A DNA stretch of 64,000 nt. It comes from Paenibacillus sp. XY044. Lineage in GTDB: Bacteria > Bacillota > Bacilli > Paenibacillales > Paenibacillaceae. This document shows positions 59,362-64,000 of the stretch, in pieces (positions within the stretch are counted from its first letter, which is position 1; the number at the start of each line of letters is the position of its first letter). The notes under the pieces were generated by a model, which saw nothing but the letters and a program-made list of their open reading frames with translations, ran no database searches and was not told the DNA's origin. The stretch is from assembly GCF_002257645.1 (NCBI RefSeq), contig NZ_NQMO01000004.1, positions 186,001-250,000 on the forward strand. Direction: 5' to 3'. Position numbers and translations under genes: made by a program.

Positions 59362-60675
59362 ATGATGCGAAAAGGGAGTACATGGGGGCTCATGATGGTT
59401 TTCCTGCTGGTCGCCGTCCTGTCGGGCTGCGGCGGCAAAGATGCGGCAGAGGGCAGCCAGGAAGGCGGCGAAGCGAAGGGCGGCGATGCCCCGAAAGAAA
59501 AGGTGCAGCTGAGCTTCTGGTATGGCTGGACCGGCATGGAGGCGGAGGCCCTCGAAAAATTAATCAAAAAATGGAATGACGCCAACCCGGACATTCAGGT
59601 AAAGGGGCTGTCCCAAAGCGATTACCAGAAGCAGCTGACGGCGATTACCGGAGGCAATCCGCCCGATGTCGCGTCCAACTTCGGTCAGGATGTCGTGCCA
59701 TGGGGCGAACGCGGGGCTATGATGCCGCTGGACGATTTCATCCAGAAGGACAACGTCGATCTCGGCGACTTCGTACCTGCCGCACTGAGCTCTTCCCAGG
59801 CCGGCGGCAAAACGTACGCCATACCGATCGCGATGCACGTCTCGATGCTTTTCTATAACAAGGAGCTGCTGGAGAAGGCAGGTTTTAACGGTCCGCCGGA
59901 GACCATGAGCCAGCTTAAGGAATACATCGCGAAGCTGAGCGTCAAGGAGGATGGGGGCAAGCTGCAGCAGCTGGGCCTGTGGCCCGGCGTCGATGCCTAT
60001 ACGTTCAGTTACGCCTATGGCGGATCCTATTATGATGCGGACAAGAAGCAGGTCACGCCGGACGATGCGGGGGTCAAGAAGGCCGTAGAATTCGGAAAAG
60101 GAATCTGGGACCAATTCGGATCGAAGGAGCTCGATCGCTTCGCATCCGGCCTGGGGCAGTACATGTCGCCGCAGAATCCATTCTTTACGGGCAAATACGC
60201 GATGACGATCGACGGCGAATGGCTGCCTACGTTCATTAAGCAGTACGCCCCGAACCTGAAATACGGCATTGCGCCCATTCCGTACGATGAGAGCAATCCG
60301 AATCTGAAGGACCCGGGCAACGTCTCGACCAGCGTATTTTACATCCCGAAAGGCGTAAAGCATCCGGAAGAATCGTGGCAGTTCCTGAAATGGATGACCG
60401 AGCCGGAGCAGATGGCGGAGTTCACCGCGGCCATCGGCAACCTGCCGACCCGAACCTCGCTGCAGACGCATGAAATTTATAAGGAGGTGCCGGGCTTCCA
60501 AGAGTTTTTACAGTATTCCTCCAGCCCGAACCTGCATTCCTTCCCGGCCACGTCCTTCTCGACAGAGTACATGACGGAATTCTCGAACCAGTATAACGCG
60601 ATTCTGCGCGGAGAAGTCGGCTTGGATGAAGGATTGAAGCGGGTGACGGACAAAATCCAGCCCTTAGTCAAATAA
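59362..60675 (+). CDS. CUT1-type sugar ABC transporter substrate-binding lipoprotein
   Basis: A 437-residue lipoprotein with signal peptide and lipobox VLSGCGG (Cys near 22). The binding fold follows (LSFWYGWTGMEAEALEKLIK; YQKQLTAITGGNPPDVASNF; YAIPIAMHVSMLFYNKELLE), typical of MalE/MsmE/UgpB-type proteins. ATG 59362 (tandem with 59365) has AAGGAGGGAAGAGA. First gene of a three-gene operon with two permeases and no ATPase gene. The sugar is unknown; the likely linked Gfo/Idh dehydrogenases would suit a modified or inositol-like sugar. Confidence 0.95.
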   Translation: MMRKGSTWGLMMVFLLVAVLSGCGGKDAAEGSQEGGEAKGGDAPKEKVQLSFWYGWTGMEAEALEKLIKKWNDANPDIQVKGLSQSDYQKQLTAITGGNPPDVASNFGQDVVPWGERGAMMPLDDFIQKDNVDLGDFVPAALSSSQAGGKTYAIPIAMHVSMLFYNKELLEKAGFNGPPETMSQLKEYIAKLSVKEDGGKLQQLGLWPGVDAYTFSYAYGGSYYDADKKQVTPDDAGVKKAVEFGKGIWDQFGSKELDRFASGLGQYMSPQNPFFTGKYAMTIDGEWLPTFIKQYAPNLKYGIAPIPYDESNPNLKDPGNVSTSVFYIPKGVKHPEESWQFLKWMTEPEQMAEFTAAIGNLPTRTSLQTHEIYKEVPGFQEFLQYSSSPNLHSFPATSFSTEYMTEFSNQYNAILRGEVGLDEGLKRVTDKIQPLVK

Positions 60676-60751
60676 TCCGGCTCATCACATCCGGGCTCGG
60701 TCCGCTCCTGGGCCGGGCCCGCATTCCAACAAACACGAGGAGGACGTGCAG

Positions 60752-61702
60752 ATGATTGAAACGATATCCTCAGCGGCGCCTAGGCGGAGAAGGGGCTGGA
60801 CGAGGAAGGAGTGGCATTATTTTTGGCTGGGGCTGATTTTCGCTTCCCCATGGATCATCGGGTTTCTGATTTTTACCGTGTATCCTTTCTTCAGCTCCCT
60901 CTACTTCAGCCTGACGGAATACGATCTGTTCAATCCCCCGAAATGGGTGGGCATGGACAATTACGCCGCGATCATGAAAGACCGCAGCTTCTATAAATCG
61001 ATCAGCAACACGCTGTTCATGGCGTTCATATCCGTTCCGGTCACGCTGTTTAGCTCGCTGCTTATTGCGCTGCTGCTGAACTTTAAGGTGAAGGGCATCC
61101 GTTACTACCGCACCATCTTTTATCTCCCGGCCGTCATTCCCGGCGTGGCGAGCGCCCTGCTCTGGACCTGGATGCTGAATCCGGACTTCGGCCTGGTCAA
61201 CATTTTTTTGCGCTGGGTGCATCTTCCCGATCCGGCCTGGCTGCTCGACCCCCGGTTCACCAAGCCTTCCCTGATTCTGATGGGGCTGTGGGGCTCCGGC
61301 GCGGGTGCGCTCATTTTTCTCGCGGCGCTGCAAGGCGTTCCGCAAACCTACTACGAAGCGGCCCAGGTCGACGGTGCCAACTGGTGGCACCGGTTCTGGA
61401 GAATCACGGTGCCGGCGCTGTCGCCGATCATTTTGTTCCAGCTGATTATGGGACTCATCGGGGCATTTCAAATTTTCACGGAATCCTACATTCTGGCGGG
61501 TGGCAAGTCAAGCGGGGGCGCTCTCGGCGGGCCCGGGCAGTCGTTATTGTTCTATGCCGTCAATTTGTACCAGGAAGCTTTCATCAATCTGAAAATGGGA
61601 TACGCTTCGGCGCTGGCCTGGATCCTGTTCGTGATCGTCATGCTGATTACGCTGCTGGTCCTGAAAACGTCCAAACGCTGGGTCTACTACGGAGGTGAAT
61701 AG
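60752..61702 (+). CDS. CUT1-type ABC transporter permease (MalF/MsmF-like)
   Basis: A 316-residue membrane protein with six main helices. Early FASPWIIGFLIFTVYPFFSS and the EAA loop EAAQVDGANWWHRFWRITVP (about 212-231) place it with UgpA/MsmF-type permeases. ATG 60752 has GAGGAGG eight bases upstream and is preferred over GTG 60746. It pairs with the next gene's product. Confidence 0.95.
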   Translation: MIETISSAAPRRRRGWTRKEWHYFWLGLIFASPWIIGFLIFTVYPFFSSLYFSLTEYDLFNPPKWVGMDNYAAIMKDRSFYKSISNTLFMAFISVPVTLFSSLLIALLLNFKVKGIRYYRTIFYLPAVIPGVASALLWTWMLNPDFGLVNIFLRWVHLPDPAWLLDPRFTKPSLILMGLWGSGAGALIFLAALQGVPQTYYEAAQVDGANWWHRFWRITVPALSPIILFQLIMGLIGAFQIFTESYILAGGKSSGGALGGPGQSLLFYAVNLYQEAFINLKMGYASALAWILFVIVMLITLLVLKTSKRWVYYGGE

Positions 61703-61705
61703 CGG

Positions 61706-62539
61706 ATGAGCGCTGGCAAGCTGATTCGCACGAAAATTTTTCCGCATACGATGCTGATTTTGTTCGCATTCTTCTTTCTCTTTCCGTTCGTTTGGCTCGT
61801 GTTCACTTCGCTCAAGTCGTCGAACGAAATTTTTGAACTGCCGCCGCGCATCCTGCCGGAATCGTTTCAATGGTCGAATTACAAGGCCGCATTCGAAACG
61901 GTGCCGTTCGGGCACTATATGCTGAACACCCTGGTCATCTGCGTCGTTTGCATCGTCGGGCAATTGTTCGCCTCCCCGCTGGTGGCCTATTCGATCTCAC
62001 GGATTCCGTGGGTGGGGAGCAAGATCATTTTCGCGATCGTCCTGGCAACGATGATCCTGCCGTCGCAGGTGCAGCTGATTCCGCAGTACATCATTTTCGC
62101 CAAGCTGGGCTGGATCAACACCATCCTGCCGCTGACGATCGGGGCCTTTTTCGGCGCGCCGTTCTACATTTTCTTATTGAGGCAATTTCTCTTAGGCATC
62201 CCTAAGGAGCTGTCCGAAGCGGCGAAAATGGATGGGGCCTCCGAGTTCCGCATCTACTCGCAAATCATTATGCCGACCTTGAAGCCTGCATTAGCGACGG
62301 TCGCCTTGTTTACCTTCGTGGGTGCCTATACGGACTTTATGGGACCGCTCATATACTTGAATGATGCCGCCAAGTGGACGCTGACGCTCGGTCTGCAGGG
62401 ATTCCAGCAGGATCACGGGGCGCAATGGGAAAAGCTGATGGCCGCGTCGACGATCATGGCGATTCCGATGATTTTGCTCTATTTTTTCGGTCAAAAATAC
62501 TATATGCAATCCGGATCTGCTTTTACAGGGTTCAAATGA
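61706..62539 (+). CDS. CUT1-type ABC transporter permease (MalG/MsmG-like)
   Basis: A 277-residue partner permease with six helices, EAA loop EAAKMDGASEFRIYSQIIMP (about 171-190) and the family-typical end FFGQKYYMQSGSAFTGFK. The ATG lies three bases after the preceding stop, with GGAGGTGAATAGCGG overlapping it. A decayed copy of its 3' end is present at 54461-54520 upstream of the dehydrogenase genes. A strong terminator follows. Confidence 0.95.
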   Translation: MSAGKLIRTKIFPHTMLILFAFFFLFPFVWLVFTSLKSSNEIFELPPRILPESFQWSNYKAAFETVPFGHYMLNTLVICVVCIVGQLFASPLVAYSISRIPWVGSKIIFAIVLATMILPSQVQLIPQYIIFAKLGWINTILPLTIGAFFGAPFYIFLLRQFLLGIPKELSEAAKMDGASEFRIYSQIIMPTLKPALATVALFTFVGAYTDFMGPLIYLNDAAKWTLTLGLQGFQQDHGAQWEKLMAASTIMAIPMILLYFFGQKYYMQSGSAFTGFK

Positions 62540-62566
62540 AATGCACCTCATGCATCCATATACATG

Positions 62567-62597
62567 GGCTGGTTGGAAACTCCAATCAGCCTTTTTT
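62567..62597 (+). terminator. Rho-independent terminator of the CUT1 operon
   Basis: Eleven-base stem GGCTGGTTGGA / TCCAATCAGCC with a three-base loop and six T's, 27 bases after the permease stop. Confidence 0.92.
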
Positions 62598-62683
62598 CGA
62601 TTCTTCAACCTTGTAACTTTGCGGCGGCTGACAGCGTCCATAAGAAGGAAGAGAAATTTTCGTTAGAAGCTGGGAGGATATTG

Positions 62684-64000
62684 ATGATGCGAAAATGGAC
62701 TATGGCGGCTGCCGGGCTGCTGCTCGCCGGGACGGTCGGAGGAAGCCTCTGGACAGGCCCGTCGGCTTGGGCTCAAACATCCGGACCGAACGCAAGTTAT
62801 TCGAGCCCGGGCTCGGAATTTTATTTGACGAATCCGGTACCGCTTGCCAAGCCAAAGTGGACGGCGGCGCTCGACGCGCCGAAGGACTCGTCCGCCTCCA
62901 ATCCTTCCGCGGTTATAGCGGCTCAGGGAAAGGTTTACTACATCGCAGGCGGCAAGCTGATCGCGAAGGCCGCGACCACCGGGAAGACGCTGTGGTCGTT
63001 CGGGTCGGGGCTTGGTGATGCAACCGTCGCGGATTCGAACGGAACCAAACTGTACGTCGGCGCCAAAGACGGCTCGGTCTATCGGGTCGATGCGGCGACC
63101 GGCAAAGGCGCGCGCATCTACCGGGCTCCATCGGGACAGGTACCGGCGATCTCCGTGGATGGCGGGACCTTGTATGTCTTTGCCGGCGGATCGCTTATCT
63201 CGGTCGATCCTGCCACAGGCAAGGAGAAGTGGCGAAACTTGGACGGCAAGTCCTTGCCTCAACGCGTGGGCGGGAAGCTGCTCTCGGGCGCCGTGGAATC
63301 GGGAGCGATCACCGTCTATACAACTTACGCGATCGATCCCGCTACGGGCAAGACGCTGTGGCGATTGCCTGGAGACCACTCGGGACTTCTCAAATCGGAA
63401 GGGGATACACTGTACTTCCAGGACCAATGGCCGAATGCCGATTATGTGGAGACTGCGGCGAACATCGACGAGGTGGATGTGAAGACCGGCAAGATCACGG
63501 CAAGCAAGAAGTTCGTTGCCTTAAAGGCTGACGGCAGTCCGGTCTATCCCCCATATAAAGTGGTGCTGGACGGCAATGACGTCTATGCGGCCGTTTCCGG
63601 CGAGGGCGTCTTCCGTTTCAATTACGACGCCGATCCCGCCGTCGTGAAGCCGGAATTGATTGCAGATCGGGGGGAGTTCATTGCAGGCCCCTATAACGGC
63701 AAGCTGTTTTTCCTGAATGAGGACAACCGCGGGATTCATGCGCGCAAAATCGTGGATCGCTCGACAGTCTTTTATAACGGCCTCGACAATCCGGCCAGCC
63801 GCATCGATATGATCGAATCCGGCTTGTACGTCGGTCAGAGCGACGGTACCGTCTACGCGTTGAACGTCTCGACGGGCAAGGCTTTGTTCCGCGCGCAGAC
63901 GGCGGCCCGCAGTTACGGAGCGTTCCAGGTGGAAGGCGGCATGCTGCTCGTTCAGGCGGAAGGCCAGTTGTATGCGTACCCGCTGCCTTCCGAATTGACG
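62684..64000 (+). CDS. Exported PQQ-type beta-propeller protein (5' part, cut by window edge)
   Basis: The frame stays open to the window end (439 codons). A signal peptide (about 1-34, MMRKWTMAAAGLLLAGTVGG and ending SAWAQ) precedes repeats of the quinoprotein/PQQ_2 propeller kind: GKVYYIAGGKLIAKAATTGK then TLWSFG; SVYRVDAATGKG; SLISVDPATGKEKWRNLDGK; TVYALNVSTGKALF. Such proteins may bind carbohydrate or act as outer-surface scaffolds; true PQQ use is not implied. ATG 62684 (tandem with 62687) follows GGGAGGATATTG. Its C-terminal part, which may hold SLH or copper-amine-oxidase-like domains, is not visible. Confidence 0.88.
   Translation, partial: MMRKWTMAAAGLLLAGTVGGSLWTGPSAWAQTSGPNASYSSPGSEFYLTNPVPLAKPKWTAALDAPKDSSASNPSAVIAAQGKVYYIAGGKLIAKAATTGKTLWSFGSGLGDATVADSNGTKLYVGAKDGSVYRVDAATGKGARIYRAPSGQVPAISVDGGTLYVFAGGSLISVDPATGKEKWRNLDGKSLPQRVGGKLLSGAVESGAITVYTTYAIDPATGKTLWRLPGDHSGLLKSEGDTLYFQDQWPNADYVETAANIDEVDVKTGKITASKKFVALKADGSPVYPPYKVVLDGNDVYAAVSGEGVFRFNYDADPAVVKPELIADRGEFIAGPYNGKLFFLNEDNRGIHARKIVDRSTVFYNGLDNPASRIDMIESGLYVGQSDGTVYALNVSTGKALFRAQTAARSYGAFQVEGGMLLVQAEGQLYAYPLPSELT

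Overview
The window looks like chromosomal DNA of a Gram-positive, low-to-moderate G+C, spore-former-type soil bacterium, most probably Paenibacillus or a close relative. Reasons: many CUT1/LplABC-type sugar ABC transporters paired with membrane-bound AraC regulators, an SLH-domain surface protein, class 3 fructose bisphosphatase, strong AGGAGG ribosome sites with many TTG/GTG starts, and cre-like CcpA operators. No tRNA, rRNA, CRISPR array, intact transposase, integrase or phage gene was found.

Layout. 1-3.2 kb: end of an oligosaccharide-binding lipoprotein gene and its AraC regulator. 3.2-5.1 kb: a VOC gene and an acetyltransferase set among small direct-repeat elements. 5.4-11.5 kb: a complete lpl-type operon (two permeases, lipoprotein, AraC regulator). 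11.5-20.2 kb: single housekeeping and stress genes (aldo/keto reductase with divergent MerR regulator, fbp, epoxide hydrolase, cupin-XRE regulator with CynX-type exporter, universal stress protein), plus a BsrE-like type I toxin remnant. 20.3-23.4 kb: large SLH surface protein. 23.9-35.1 kb: a catabolic locus with a ROK regulator (promoter holding a perfect cre), a ferric/phosphonate-type ABC importer, a secreted PIG-L deacetylase fusion, an argininosuccinate-lyase-like enzyme and a GlcNAc-type kinase. 35.3-48.3 kb: an accessory region of one- to four-gene blocks, each separated by a copy of a small direct repeat (core CTAACGGGCAG), often flanking a hairpin. 48.4-52.8 kb: further accessory regulator/enzyme genes. 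52.9-54.3 kb: a sulfur-type operon (two rhodaneses, DUF302) behind a CsoR/CstR-like operator. 54.3-64 kb: two dehydrogenases, an acyltransferase, an AraC regulator, a CUT1 sugar ABC operon and a PQQ-type beta-propeller protein cut by the window edge.

How it fits together. Most of the window is carbohydrate scavenging: lipoprotein-caught sugars enter through CUT1 permeases without a dedicated local ATPase (presumably a shared MsmX-type ATPase elsewhere), under AraC sensors and CcpA. The dehydrogenase operon at 54.5 kb and the ABC operon at 59.4 kb share a 62-bp upstream element (52 of 62 bases identical), and the leader of the former retains a decayed permease 3' end. It therefore looks like an internally deleted duplicate of the ABC operon that may still answer to the same regulator.

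The points I rate most interesting are the repeat-bounded cassette-like array at 35-48 kb, a three-copy intergenic element with a compensatory base-pair change suggesting structured RNA, the 24-35 kb amino-sugar/lyase locus of unknown substrate, and the duplicated-promoter/deletion-scar pair. Functions come from recognised motifs; no database search was run.
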